Shown: positions 8,754 through 16,633, counted from the first letter of the stretch. The stretch: 36,255 nt of DNA from Candidatus Eisenbacteria bacterium (GCA_030017955.1 JASEGR010000026.1:1-36255), one strand, 5' to 3'. Notes: generated from the letters alone by a model not told the origin. Made by a program: numbers and translations.

Positions 8754-9599
8754 ATGGCTGATTTTAACGTAATTGATCCTGGTCTTGACCTTGCGTTTCA
8801 AACTCTTCAGCCGTTAGTCCGTCGACCATCCGGTCTTGAGGCGGCTCTTGGCCTAGCGGCTTCAACCCCAGAGGCAGCAGCGGCGAAGCGAGAAAGAGAA
8901 AGACTGCGCACCGCGGAATTGGCCAAAACAGAACTGGAGAGAAAAAAAACAGAGTCTGAAATAAGTAAAAACCTTGCCGAAGCCGCAAAAAACGCGGGTG
9001 GCGGCATTAAAGGTCTTAAAGCAGCGCAAGAGATAGGGAAGCGTTTTGAAGGACTTAGTTCGGATTTCTTCAAACAGAAAGAAGCGCAGAAAAGAATTGA
9101 ATCCGTCGCTCAAAAACCGTCAGCAGTTGGCGATTTGGCTATGATTTTCAATTTCATGAAACTCATTGATCCGCCATCAGTCGTTAGAGAAGGTGAATTT
9201 CGCACGGCAGCGGAAGCCAGGGCATGGCTTGGGAAAGTCGATCGCGGTGAAAAGGGTGAGGGCGTTCAAGTTCCAAATTTCGTTCGTTCAGCCATCGCAC
9301 GAGCACAAACAGGACAAATTCTTCTTCCTGAACAAAGGCAGGATTTCGTTGGCCAGTCGCGGAATATTTTTCGCGGAGCGCAGGTTCTCCACAATGAACG
9401 CAGGTCACAGTTCAAGGGTCTTGCGACGCAGTTCGGAGTCTCCCCAGAAGCCGCCATCCTTGGTCCTGATGAAATAATTGATAAAGAGACGCTCGGGGAG
9501 AATCCGGCGGTTAAAGCCGTAATCAAAGCGATAAAAGCCGGCAGGATATCTCGTGAACATGGCAAGGGACTCATCGAGGAGATTCAAAATGCCAGATGA
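8754..9599 (+). CDS. Internal virion protein with conserved phage motif
   Basis: 281 residues after an AGGAGG site. Residues 55-85 form a charged coiled coil (AKRERERLRTAELAKTELER, KKTESEISKNLAE). Near residue 130 is FNFMKLIDPPSVVREGEF, followed by RTAAEARAWLGK: I recall this motif, in the form (K)xxDPxSVVREGEF, as widespread in internal or ejection-type virion proteins of unrelated phages. Its function there is not defined to my knowledge. The gene overlaps the next by 11 bases. It is A-richer than the preceding gene, suggesting a different evolutionary history. Confidence 0.6.
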   Translation: MADFNVIDPGLDLAFQTLQPLVRRPSGLEAALGLAASTPEAAAAKRERERLRTAELAKTELERKKTESEISKNLAEAAKNAGGGIKGLKAAQEIGKRFEGLSSDFFKQKEAQKRIESVAQKPSAVGDLAMIFNFMKLIDPPSVVREGEFRTAAEARAWLGKVDRGEKGEGVQVPNFVRSAIARAQTGQILLPEQRQDFVGQSRNIFRGAQVLHNERRSQFKGLATQFGVSPEAAILGPDEIIDKETLGENPAVKAVIKAIKAGRISREHGKGLIEEIQNAR

Positions 9600-10971
9600 G
9601 ATAGACAGGCTTCTTGACGAGGAATTGGGCCCGGAACCGCAGGCGCTCACGGAATCAGGAAAACCTGCAAAATTACGAAAAGAACCCGGTTTTCTGGCAA
9701 GAGAAGCTCCGCCAATCGCCGGGGCAATCGCGGGTGGACTTGGTGGTGCGGCGCTGGGCGCTCCCCTGGGGCCGCTGGGAGCCTTAGCCGGAGGAGCTAT
9801 CGGTGCGGGCCTGGGAGACGTGAGCGCGGAGAGCATCAGGCGACTGTCAGCCGGCGAACCGGCACTTTCGCCAAGAGAGGCTGGTTCAAGGTTCGGGATG
9901 CAGGCCGGTTTTGAGCTGGTCGGTGGACCGCTGGCTAAGGGAGCCGGGAAGCTCGGTGGAAAGCTGGGCAGAAAACTTCTCCCCCCATTGCTTGAATCCT
10001 TTCAGGGTGTATCGAAAGAAGCCACTGAATTTATCCTTAAAAAGGGCCCGAAGGAAGTCCTTACGAAATTGGGAAAATTTGACCCAGAAATGACGGATAA
10101 ACTAATACTTAATTTCAAGAATACATTGGAAAATGCGAGGCGTATTGCCGGTGAAAAATTGGGAAGAATAGAAAATAAGTTGGCCAGCAAATTTAAAGGA
10201 GTACAGATAAATGCCATGGGCGTCGCGAATCTTGGAGAATCCAAGCTTTTAGATCGGTTATCAACGCTTGGCGGTGAGCTGGTAATACCGAAAGCGGAAC
10301 AGGAGGAGGTTGTAAATATCATCCAGTTAATTCAGAAGAATCCAATTCTTTCCATTCCTGATGCTCTCGCGTTTCGCAGGAATTTAGATGCCGTGATTGA
10401 TCCTACGAGTGGTTTGGCTAAGGTTTCAAAGCCTGCGCAAGGGATACTAAAACAGATGAGGAAGCAGTTGAACGAGGAAATCCTGACCATAGTTCCTCAT
10501 CTTCGCCCGGCAGGAGCGGCTTTCGGCAGGGTGGTTGACAACCTTAAAAGGATAGGAACATTTTTCGAGTCCGGCGATGTGGAGAAAAAGCTGTTCGGGC
10601 TATTCAAATCCAATACGAGCCAAAGACGACTTTTTGAGAAGGCATCAAAAGCGACCAATCAGGGAGGAGACATCCTGGACCGGATATTCACACAGTTTTC
10701 AAGGAAGGAGTTCAAACCGCTTCTCCGCAGAGTTCCCTTCGGACCGATTGCTCTTGGTGGACTTGGAGCAACGGCCTTATTTCGGCCTGAATTCATCCCC
10801 CAGGCCGGGATTACCCTGGGAGCGATCGGCGCGTTAAGCTCTCCACGCATTGCGGCCTCTGCGCTCAAGACGGGAGAAGCCGCCAGGAACCTGGCCAGAT
10901 TTCTTAAACTAAGGCAAGCCGCCCAAGCCGCGACAGCCGGCGGAATCAGCCGCTTTAAAGAGTCGAAGTGA
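9589..10971 (+). CDS. Putative large ejection protein with glycine-zipper segments
   Basis: 460 residues. The ATG at 9589 follows GAGGAG with good spacing and lies inside the previous gene's end. Residues about 45-80 form a hydrophobic glycine zipper (APPIAGAIAGGLGGAALGAP, GALAGGAIGAGLGD), followed by long helices (LENARRIAGEKLGRIENKLA, AFRRNLDAVIDPT) and a second hydrophobic Gly-rich stretch near residue 400. This architecture is expected of proteins that insert into or cross the host membrane during DNA ejection. No muralytic motif is seen inside it; the following gene supplies an NlpC/P60 enzyme. Confidence 0.55.
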   Translation: MPDEIDRLLDEELGPEPQALTESGKPAKLRKEPGFLAREAPPIAGAIAGGLGGAALGAPLGPLGALAGGAIGAGLGDVSAESIRRLSAGEPALSPREAGSRFGMQAGFELVGGPLAKGAGKLGGKLGRKLLPPLLESFQGVSKEATEFILKKGPKEVLTKLGKFDPEMTDKLILNFKNTLENARRIAGEKLGRIENKLASKFKGVQINAMGVANLGESKLLDRLSTLGGELVIPKAEQEEVVNIIQLIQKNPILSIPDALAFRRNLDAVIDPTSGLAKVSKPAQGILKQMRKQLNEEILTIVPHLRPAGAAFGRVVDNLKRIGTFFESGDVEKKLFGLFKSNTSQRRLFEKASKATNQGGDILDRIFTQFSRKEFKPLLRRVPFGPIALGGLGATALFRPEFIPQAGITLGAIGALSSPRIAASALKTGEAARNLARFLKLRQAAQAATAGGISRFKESK

Positions 10972-11474
10972 AAGAATGGTTAAAAAAAGGTATTTTCATC
11001 TCAAAGACGTTCGATATCAATTGGACGGGGCACGACCGCATGGAAGATGAAATGAAGAAACGCGCCGAGGTGGTTGACTTCGCCGTCAAGCAGCTTGGCA
11101 AGCCGTATAAGTTTGGTGTAGAGAATAAGAAAGGAAGCGATTCGCCCTATTCCGTGGCTTTCGATTGTTCGGAACTTTCTGAACATTGCTACGCCTCCAC
11201 AAGCCTTGAAATGCCAGATGGCGCCAACGCACAGATGGGTTTTTGCCGTCTGGTCAAGGAACCTCTCCCTGGCGATCTTGGCTTTCTCATTAACGACGCC
11301 GGGAAAGCGGATCACGTTGAGATATACATAGGCTCCAACGAGATTATCGGCGCTGTCGGCGGGAGCGTGGGCAAGGTCAGGAAAACTTCATGGGACTACA
11401 TCCGCGATCATGCCCGTTTCGGCTGCTGGGCGCGGCATCCCAGCTTCTCCATGAGGCCGTACAAGGAAGCATGA
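10968..11474 (+). CDS. NlpC/P60-family peptidoglycan hydrolase
   Basis: 168 residues, GTG start at 10968 overlapping the previous stop by four bases. The catalytic Cys is in FDCSELSEHCYA (C67), matching the DCSxL motif of NlpC/P60 peptidases; the catalytic His is in DHVEIYIG (H116), and a conserved GCWARHP lies near the end. This family cleaves peptide stems in peptidoglycan. The order of motifs and size fit a single-domain enzyme. Being at the end of the ejection gene cluster it may be a virion-associated lysin that opens the wall during entry, or the endolysin; no signal peptide is visible. Confidence 0.8.
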   Translation: MKEWLKKGIFISKTFDINWTGHDRMEDEMKKRAEVVDFAVKQLGKPYKFGVENKKGSDSPYSVAFDCSELSEHCYASTSLEMPDGANAQMGFCRLVKEPLPGDLGFLINDAGKADHVEIYIGSNEIIGAVGGSVGKVRKTSWDYIRDHARFGCWARHPSFSMRPYKEA

Positions 11475-11722
11475 AATTCTATTTCGTCGTATGGCTGGCC
11501 ACGTCGTATCAGTGCCCATTCGGCCTCGGCTTTCTCCCGGATGGGGCCAAGGAGTTTTTATGCCGCAAACAGGTGGACTTGAGACACACATATAGCTCAT
11601 ACTTCAGAGACGCCTTGGATCAATTAAATGACCTGGGTCCTTCAACTCCTGCGAAGCTCCTTGAATTTGAGCGTGGCCGCGTTAAGACCATTGCTATTAC
11701 CTGGCATGCGGATAGGGAGTGA
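11471..11722 (+). CDS. Hypothetical 83-residue protein
   Basis: 83 residues, ATG at 11471 overlapping the hydrolase stop (ATGA). The N-terminus is mildly hydrophobic (MKFYFVVWLATSYQCPFG) but lacks a basic head, so it is not a convincing signal peptide. Two Cys residues and a helical C-terminal half (RDALDQLNDLG) are visible. Family not recognised. Its coupling to the hydrolase suggests involvement in wall passage or lysis. Confidence 0.5.
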   Translation: MKFYFVVWLATSYQCPFGLGFLPDGAKEFLCRKQVDLRHTYSSYFRDALDQLNDLGPSTPAKLLEFERGRVKTIAITWHADRE

Positions 11723-11726
11723 TTTT

Positions 11727-12113
11727 ATGTTCGCCATTGCCCTGAGAATTCTAAACCCGAGGAACTGGCTGAAACCGGTCCTTAAGCTGTTGGCGGGTTA
11801 CGCCGTGCGCCGAGCCGCTAAGGAGCTGGCGCGCAAGCTGAAAGCTGAATTCACCTCCAAGAAAGCCGCCGCGAACATGGATCGCATATTTGACCAGGCG
11901 CAGGTGGATTTCTATCTCAAGGCAAACGCGGTTTGCGGTAAATTTCCGGCCCTATGCGGATTGACGGAAAAGACGAATCACATCATCAAGGAGTATGGCG
12001 ATGCCTTGCAGAAGAAAATCAAGCAGACTATCGTCAAGGAAGGCCCTCACTCCATTGACTCCGTTCTTGGAATCTGGCGGGATGAGGCGACTAAAAAGAT
12101 CAACGAGCTGTAA
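11727..12113 (+). CDS. Hypothetical protein with amphipathic N-terminus; last gene of the late operon
   Basis: 128 residues. ATG at 11727 follows AGGGAG. The N-terminal 45 residues are hydrophobic and very basic (LNPRNWLKPVLKLLAGYAVR, then RAAKELARKLK), an amphipathic membrane-binding helix; the rest is helical with two Cys residues. It could be a lysis or membrane-perturbing protein, or a virion protein. The convergent - strand operon begins about 140 bases downstream. Confidence 0.55.
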   Translation: MFAIALRILNPRNWLKPVLKLLAGYAVRRAAKELARKLKAEFTSKKAAANMDRIFDQAQVDFYLKANAVCGKFPALCGLTEKTNHIIKEYGDALQKKIKQTIVKEGPHSIDSVLGIWRDEATKKINEL

Positions 12114-12152
12114 ATTCTCCTGGTGCCTGAGAGAGCACGAGATAAGACGAAT

Positions 12153-12198
12153 CAAGAAGGACAAAGACTCCGTTATCTAGGGAGCTTTGTCCTTCTTG
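12153..12198. terminator. Long hairpin between convergent operons
   Basis: A perfect 14-bp inverted repeat (CAAGAAGGACAAAG at 12153-12166 and CTTTGTCCTTCTTG at 12185-12198), extended by CTCC/GGAG inside, lies between the end of the + strand late operon (12113) and the end of the - strand operon (12250). There is no long T-run on either side, so it may act as a bidirectional terminator or as a stabilising 3' structure for both mRNAs. Confidence 0.55.
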
Positions 12199-12249
12199 AA
12201 CGCCTTAAATATCGTCGGCTGCGAGGCTTTGATCTGGCGGTTAAGCGAT

Positions 12250-12717
12250 TCAGGAAGTTCCTTGGTTTAGGGCTTTCCTAAGCACGTCTTTCAGTTCGTT
12301 TCCCACCATGCCGCACTCCAGAACGGATGTCGCCAGGGACAGCGTGGCCGCCTCTGAGCGTTCCACACCGGCCTTGACGAATTCCTGATAATAACCGATG
12401 GCGAGCTGTTGGCACGTTTGCGCCTGAGGCTTTCCATCATTGGCCGTTCTTGATTTTTCGATTACTTGCCTGGCGATATCAACCAGCTTGGGATGCCCCT
12501 GGCTATCGGGAACATTTTGACCACCAGACAACCGCGCTATCATGTCGTTCGGGGTTTCAAGAGGCTCTTTATCGGCTTGTTCGGCTATCCGAATCGCCTC
12601 CCGGCTGAGGTCAAGGTTCACTCCAGCCGGAAGGGAGCGATTCCTGATTTCCTCGGTCTTGGCAGTCCCGTTTGGATTCTTGCGCGGGCGGCCTCTTGGG
12701 CGGGGCTGGTTTTCCAT
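12250..12717 (-). CDS. Hypothetical protein with AT-hook-like N-terminus; last gene of the - operon
   Basis: 155 residues. The N-terminus PRPRGRPRKNPNG is an AT-hook-like minor-groove binding motif. The rest is helical with RNRSLPAGVNLDLSREAIRI and a C-terminal segment rich in Ala, Glu and Ser. Family not recognised; a DNA-associated role is suggested by the hook. Immediately after its TGA, another frame stays open to a TAG at about 12180 and reads KELPESLNRQIKASQPTIF onward, which looks protein-like but lacks a start codon. Confidence 0.55.
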   Translation of the reverse strand: MENQPRPRGRPRKNPNGTAKTEEIRNRSLPAGVNLDLSREAIRIAEQADKEPLETPNDMIARLSGGQNVPDSQGHPKLVDIARQVIEKSRTANDGKPQAQTCQQLAIGYYQEFVKAGVERSEAATLSLATSVLECGMVGNELKDVLRKALNQGTS

Positions 12718-12718
12718 G

Positions 12719-13021
12719 TTAATTCGAGATGGCGGAGATCACTTCTTCATCCTTGATATCCAGCTCTTTGGATATATCGCCAAGGAACTGGGTGTTGACG
12801 AGTTTGTCCGCCAGGTATTTCCTGATGACGACGGCTTTGCTCGGGAGCGTTATCGTCTTTTCATTCTTATCGCATAATCCGATCAGGACTTCTGCCGATA
12901 TCACCGAGCAGATGTCGCCAGTGCCGATTTTCTTTACGGTCTTGTCCGCCACTGGGTCAACCAGGACTCCGTTGTTATTCCAGAACGCCGACTTCTTGGT
13001 ATACTTGCGCTTTCCTTTCAT
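12719..13021 (-). CDS. Hypothetical 100-residue basic protein
   Basis: 100 residues, strongly basic N-terminus (MKGKRKYTKKSAF) and a helical C-terminal half (AVVIRKYLADKLVNTQFLGD, ISKELDIKDEEVISAI). It overlaps the upstream gene by four bases (ATGA). No known domain recognised. Part of the run of small accessory genes at the distal end of the early operon. Confidence 0.55.
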   Translation of the reverse strand: MKGKRKYTKKSAFWNNNGVLVDPVADKTVKKIGTGDICSVISAEVLIGLCDKNEKTITLPSKAVVIRKYLADKLVNTQFLGDISKELDIKDEEVISAISN

Positions 13022-13371
13022 GGTTTGCTCTCCTTTTTTTCTGGCTCATTCCAGCAGGACTTTCCTTGGAATGAATAGTATTTCTTATCTATCGCTGAAA
13101 CGCAAATTCCCGGGGGATCGCAATTCAGGCAGAAAATTACATCGATCCGGCCCGGGGAGCGTAGGTCCCCGATCTGGGCTTTGGTGTAGCCGTATATTTT
13201 AATTTCGCTCCCGGAGGTTTTGATCCGCAAGTGATCCTTGGGGATTCTATCCAGACCAGAAATCCTGCGGCAGTTGGCGTAGACGATGCCCGCCGCCAGG
13301 CCGATAAGGACGAGCTTGATCGCCCGGCCTTCAAGTATCTCCCAAAACTGATCGCCTTCCCCCCAGTTCAT
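13018..13371 (-). CDS. Hypothetical membrane-anchored protein
   Basis: 117 residues using the ATG at 13371, which overlaps the stop of the 57-residue gene upstream (ATGA); the longer reading to 13449 lies inside that gene and is unlikely. Residues about 16-34 (RAIKLVLIGLAAGIVYANC) form one membrane segment. The remainder is a soluble domain with several Cys residues (CLNCDPPGIC). Function unknown. Confidence 0.5.
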   Translation of the reverse strand: MNWGEGDQFWEILEGRAIKLVLIGLAAGIVYANCRRISGLDRIPKDHLRIKTSGSEIKIYGYTKAQIGDLRSPGRIDVIFCLNCDPPGICVSAIDKKYYSFQGKSCWNEPEKKESKP

Positions 13372-13541
13372 GCGATGACCGCGCAGTTTGGGCACAGGCA
13401 GTTCATGGAAATGCAGGCGTGTTTTCTCCCCGGATTTCCCCTTCGGCATAACGAGCAGAGTATCTTGGGGAGTCTCTGGTGGAAAATCCTGTTAGCGACG
13501 CTTTTCCTCCTTATCGCTGGAATGGCCGTTCGCCCGCCCAT
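13368..13541 (-). CDS. Small Cys-rich (zinc-ribbon-like) protein
   Basis: 57 residues, found by reading the gap after the NinG-like gene. The ATG at 13541 follows a strong GGAGGAAG site located inside the preceding gene, and its TGA overlaps the ATG of the next gene, so it fits the operon exactly. Six Cys residues occur as CSLC (29-32), then C43, C48 and CPNC (50-53 region), a pattern that would bind zinc. The N-terminus is basic (RTAIPAIRRKSVANR). Probably a nucleic-acid-binding adaptor; family unknown. Confidence 0.55.
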   Translation of the reverse strand: MGGRTAIPAIRRKSVANRIFHQRLPKILCSLCRRGNPGRKHACISMNCLCPNCAVIA

Positions 13542-13945
13542 GGCTTCCTCCTGAATTTCTTTTTTAACCCTTCGAGGAACATCTTTTGCTTTATCTCCAA
13601 GCCCAGCAAGCGCAAGTCCTCATTGTCCCGCTTCTTGATGATGTTTGAGTCGCGAATCAGCTCGTCGTAGCTATCTTTCCCGTAGTGGTCAATGTACCAC
13701 TTTATGTACTTATGAGGGTCGTACTCCATTCGGTAGTTGCATCCTGAGCAAGAACCTACGGCGTTCCTATCATCCCAGCGGACGGAATACTTGGCCCGCG
13801 TGATGAAATGGAAACAGCATTCTATGGGATTCTTGGAGCAGAACGGACAATTAGGACCGGAATAATTTCTTGTTCTCAGACGGATGTAAAGGCTGAACAG
13901 GTTATCCAGCTTCTTGACGAGGAGCTTGCGGATCGTGGGCTTCAA
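13511..13945 (-). CDS. ninG: NinG/Rap-like recombination nuclease
   Basis: 144 residues. It carries the layout of the lambda NinG (Rap) family: a CPFC pair, then HFITRAKYSVRWDDRN, then CSGCN, then YDPHKYIKWYIDHYGKD. In lambda, NinG/Rap cuts recombination junctions with structural preference, acting with the phage recombination system. Here the protein is shorter at the N-terminus than lambda NinG but keeps the zinc-binding and HNH-like core. It lies in the distal part of the operon that also encodes a RecB-like nuclease and a putative ssDNA-binding protein, so a role in recombination during replication is likely. It overlaps its upstream neighbour by four bases. Confidence 0.75.
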   Translation of the reverse strand: MKPTIRKLLVKKLDNLFSLYIRLRTRNYSGPNCPFCSKNPIECCFHFITRAKYSVRWDDRNAVGSCSGCNYRMEYDPHKYIKWYIDHYGKDSYDELIRDSNIIKKRDNEDLRLLGLEIKQKMFLEGLKKKFRRKPWAGERPFQR

Positions 13946-14172
13946 GACGTTTTCTCTGCCAGCTCTTTTAATTTATTCCAATCGAGGCGAGAATGTCTCC
14001 CATCCTGCTGGGACATTAATTTCAACGGGACGCCGTTGCTTCGATAGATAAACGATTTCTGGTGCGCAGCCTGTCTGGACCGGTTTAGGCGGCTTGCGGC
14101 TTCTATGAGGCTTTTGCTCGTTTGCCAGACGCGCACGAAATTCTCGGCTTCCAATTGTATTTTTTCATTCAT
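13942..14172 (-). CDS. Small putative helix-turn-helix protein
   Basis: 76 residues. The pattern SLIEAASRLNRSRQAAHQKSF followed by YRSNGVPLKLM looks like a helix-turn-helix with a recognition helix, as in small phage DNA-binding proteins. The C-terminus is charged and helical (LDWNKLKELAEKT). It overlaps both neighbours by a few bases. A regulatory or DNA-structuring role is inferred. Confidence 0.5.
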   Translation of the reverse strand: MNEKIQLEAENFVRVWQTSKSLIEAASRLNRSRQAAHQKSFIYRSNGVPLKLMSQQDGRHSRLDWNKLKELAEKTS

Positions 14173-14344
14173 GTCCTTTATCCTTTAGAAGAATTTCATG
14201 CCAAAAACCAAGTTCGGTTTTCCCCGGGAAATGCCGCAAAAAATGAATATACTTGTCTCTGTTTTTGCTGCTTTTCAATATCTGTTCCTTAAAATATTCT
14301 CCGACACGTTCTATGGCGTTGATCTGCTCATATAACAGGCTCAT
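14165..14344 (-). CDS. Small helical hypothetical protein
   Basis: 59 residues starting at the ATG at 14344, one base after the stop of the upstream gene. A longer reading into 14602 is rejected because it lies wholly within the upstream gene. Helical and charged (YEQINAIERVGEYFKEQILK). No family recognised. Confidence 0.5.
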   Translation of the reverse strand: MSLLYEQINAIERVGEYFKEQILKSSKNRDKYIHFLRHFPGKTELGFWHEILLKDKGHE

Positions 14345-14345
14345 T

Positions 14346-15359
14346 TCATGCCTCCCACTCAAAAACCAGCTCGGGGGTCCTGTTGCACTCCGCGACTTCG
14401 GGCCATCGGCCATCCTTTTTCGGCATCTGCCATCGTCTGGCGGCCTGGGCGCTGGAGATGCCCGGAGGCACCGGCTCAATATAAACCGGCGAAGTCCCAT
14501 CGTTGATTTTCGGGCTCTCCATCCGCAGGAGCTTAGGCTGAAGCTCTCCGGCTCTTTTGCGAAAGTCATACAACTCATAATGGAGCCCGGCCTTCGGATC
14601 AAGCCATGCGTCTTGCTTCACCACGTCTGCGAGCTTAAAGTACTTCTCCCAGCCTAACCGTTCCGCCCATACCCGGGAAACCTCACTGTTGGTCTCATTG
14701 ATAATATCCTCCCTGGTCGCTGAGTCGGGGTCCATAATCAGCTTCGCCGGGACTCTCACTCCATGCCACATCCAGAGTCCCCAACCATCTCTCCACCGTA
14801 TGGCCATGGAATCCTCGCAGTGCAGTCGTCCACGAGCATCCCTAGATATCTTTTCCGGCCGGTCGCAAACCATAGCGAAATACTTATTAGGCCAAATGTA
14901 CCCACCGCTCCTGCTCAACTCGGCGTATGCCGTGGCGCGGTCGCCAACTTCTCCCAAATCCAGCCCGCATTTCTCAACGAAGAACTGGGTAAAGCTGGGC
15001 CAATAAACCCAAAGCGCTCCGCCAAGCCAATAATGCCACCACACTTTGGAGTCCACGGCTGAGTCAACGGCTGAGTACACGTCTGAGTCCACGGCAAAAT
15101 CTTTAATGTCAACCTTCTTGACTTTAGAGATTATGTTAGCCGCTATAGGTGCCGCGAATGCTCCCACGATAGGCGACGCCACTCGGATAATCGGGATGCC
15201 GTCATTCAGCTTCGCGTATCGGTAGCATGCCCGAAGAGCCTTTTCTTGCCTGTCCCAGTCCGCTGGTTCGGTTGAAAGACCTATCTTGATCCACTCGTCA
15301 CACCAAGACTTTAAGCTCTCCTTCTGCTGTTCGGTGAGAACATCTATTCTTTTAGGCAC
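14346..15359 (-). CDS. DUF6745-like protein of unknown function
   Basis: 337 residues, GTG start at 15359 directly after the stop of its partner gene. The sequence matches my memory of the DUF6745 family: CDRPEKISRDARGRLHCEDS, then MAIRWRDGWGLWMWHGVRVP, then INETNSEVSRVWAERLGW, then an LYDF segment, a DGTSPVY segment and a C-terminal VPPGISSAQAARRW. In Actinobacteria, cyanobacteria and phages these proteins occur as uncharacterised single genes. No catalytic residues are established. A piece near residue 95 repeats VDSDVYSAVDSAVDSKV, possibly a spontaneous short repeat. Together with the 97-residue gene upstream it forms a two-gene cassette. I am fairly sure of the family and have no basis for function. 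Confidence 0.7.
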   Translation of the reverse strand: MPKRIDVLTEQQKESLKSWCDEWIKIGLSTEPADWDRQEKALRACYRYAKLNDGIPIIRVASPIVGAFAAPIAANIISKVKKVDIKDFAVDSDVYSAVDSAVDSKVWWHYWLGGALWVYWPSFTQFFVEKCGLDLGEVGDRATAYAELSRSGGYIWPNKYFAMVCDRPEKISRDARGRLHCEDSMAIRWRDGWGLWMWHGVRVPAKLIMDPDSATREDIINETNSEVSRVWAERLGWEKYFKLADVVKQDAWLDPKAGLHYELYDFRKRAGELQPKLLRMESPKINDGTSPVYIEPVPPGISSAQAARRWQMPKKDGRWPEVAECNRTPELVFEWEA

Positions 15360-15653
15360 TTAATCCACCACCTTGGCCCAGCCGCCATCAGGGGTGTATT
15401 GCCTCTTAATGATGACCCGGTAAGTCTCTCTCTCGACAGGACTAGGGGCATGCTCCTCGTGCGTCAACTTTCCAGCCTTTGGCATTTTGAGATACAACTC
15501 TCCGTTCCTAGTCTCAAACAATTCTCCTACATCTATCCGGTGGGCGTGGCCCGTCACCTCGCCGAAGACAAGCTCCTTGCGGACGCCGAGAGATTTCGCG
15601 TCCGCCGGAAGCGCGTCAATCTTTACAAGCACCACGTCGCCATGTCGTTTCAT
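15360..15653 (-). CDS. Conserved partner of the DUF6745-like gene
   Basis: 97 residues. It has a recognisable pattern: MKRHGDVVLVKIDALPADAK, GEVTGHAHRI, LTHEEHAP, then a YRVIIKRQYTPDGGWAKV end. I recall small proteins with the same GEVTGHAHR and LTHEEH signatures beside DUF6745 genes in several bacteria. The His-rich conserved signatures (GHAHR, THEEH) could bind metal. The next gene starts on the base after its stop, so the two are co-translated. Function unknown. Confidence 0.65.
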   Translation of the reverse strand: MKRHGDVVLVKIDALPADAKSLGVRKELVFGEVTGHAHRIDVGELFETRNGELYLKMPKAGKLTHEEHAPSPVERETYRVIIKRQYTPDGGWAKVVD

Positions 15654-15781
15654 TTATTCTCCTTGCGATATTTATTGCACCAGTCGGCCCATTCGACTTC
15701 GGTCATGAAGGGCTTGTCGTCCTCGCCGCGCTCAGTCCGTTCCCATCCGTACTGCCAAAATTCTTGCGGATGTGCACTCAT
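15650..15781 (-). CDS. 43-residue small protein
   Basis: Found in the gap between two larger genes. The ATG at 15781 overlaps the stop of the upstream gene and its TGA overlaps the ATG at 15653 (ATGA), which is the rule in this operon. The peptide is Trp-rich and acidic (QEFWQYGWERTERGEDDKPF, VEWADWCNKYRKEN). Unrecognised family. Confidence 0.5.
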   Translation of the reverse strand: MSAHPQEFWQYGWERTERGEDDKPFMTEVEWADWCNKYRKENK

Positions 15782-16050
15782 GGCTCCACCTCGCTGCCGC
15801 ATGACGTCGTTGAAATATCCACGGAAATGACCAAAGCCCGAGGATTCTCTTCCATGAATTTATAAATAATTTCTTCTGGAATCATGTTCACTCTCCTACA
15901 AATCGCTTTCGGTTTCGATATCTCCGCAATCTCGAACACTTCACGCCGACCGTGGCTTCTAAACGAAAACTGCCATTGCATGGCAAGAAGCAGCGCCCCG
16001 CCCAGCAGTATCACTATATCAGGAACGTCGCCGGGCATGGTTTCCGGCAT
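15778..16050 (-). CDS. Small single-span membrane protein (or shorter 35-residue protein)
   Basis: 90 residues from the ATG at 16050 (or 16038). Residues 9-29 (VPDIVILLGGALLLAMQWQF) form one membrane helix. An internal ATG at 15885, preceded by AGGAGAG, would give a separate 35-residue peptide (MIPEEIIYKFMEENPRALVI onward); both products are possible. Overlaps the upstream gene by 32 bases. Confidence 0.45.
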   Translation of the reverse strand: MPETMPGDVPDIVILLGGALLLAMQWQFSFRSHGRREVFEIAEISKPKAICRRVNMIPEEIIYKFMEENPRALVISVDISTTSCGSEVEP

Positions 16051-16318
16051 TCTTCCTGCTTTCCTTCCCGAACGACTTGCTCGTCCCGGTCAGGTGGAAA
16101 ATTTTTGAGTTGGTCATCCCGAGGTCGTACATATTGAATCCCAAAGAAGTCTTGCGGAGCGTCCCGCAGGACAAGCACTTGAATCGCACGTCTCGGTAGT
16201 GCAGATGGTCGGTGATGCGGCCGCCGCACATACCGTAGCAGGAGAGCAGGGCTTCCTTCTCGTCGCCGTTGATCCGGTTTAACTTCTCCCAGCCGCTAAG
16301 GTCTTTTCTGGTGGACAT
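16019..16318 (-). CDS. Hypothetical Cys-rich small protein
   Basis: 99 residues. Cys residues occur as CYGMC and CLSC about 20 residues apart (between them GGRITDHLHYRDVRFK), a four-Cys zinc-ribbon arrangement. N- and C-termini are basic (ESRKNAGNHARRRS at the end). Likely nucleic-acid-binding; family unknown. Confidence 0.5.
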   Translation of the reverse strand: MSTRKDLSGWEKLNRINGDEKEALLSCYGMCGGRITDHLHYRDVRFKCLSCGTLRKTSLGFNMYDLGMTNSKIFHLTGTSKSFGKESRKNAGNHARRRS

Positions 16319-16320
16319 TT

Positions 16321-16632
16321 CTATAAATGTCTGTTATTGAAGCGGAACCAGTGACTTCTCATATTGTGTAGTACGCGCCTAGCTTCCCAGTATAGATCAT
16401 GCAAATATCCTTTTAACCGTGACTGCTCCAGTTCTGGTGCAGCGATGCGGCATCCATCCTCAAGCCTCATTTTACATCGATAGACCGCGATAACGGCTCG
16501 TTTCCAAGCGGCGCTTCCCGGCGCGGACTGGGAGATGACGTAATTAGCGACCATCTTGAAGCTCCGCGTTTCCTCTGGGTTAGAGGAGTCAATACGGTCG
16601 AATATCCATTGAGTGTTTATTTTTTCTGTCAT
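16321..16632 (-). CDS. Hypothetical 103-residue protein
   Basis: 103 residues, helical and basic (KMVANYVISQSAPGSAAWKR, LHDLYWEARRVLHNMRSHW). Separated from the next gene by two bases. No family recognised; supported mainly by operon spacing. Confidence 0.5.
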   Translation of the reverse strand: MTEKINTQWIFDRIDSSNPEETRSFKMVANYVISQSAPGSAAWKRAVIAVYRCKMRLEDGCRIAAPELEQSRLKGYLHDLYWEARRVLHNMRSHWFRFNNRHL

Positions 16633-16633
16633 T

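Noticed and set aside
13371-13449. Longer start for the membrane-anchored protein at 13018
   Set aside because: The extension lies inside the newly found 57-residue gene, and the ATG at 13371 forms the usual ATGA overlap.
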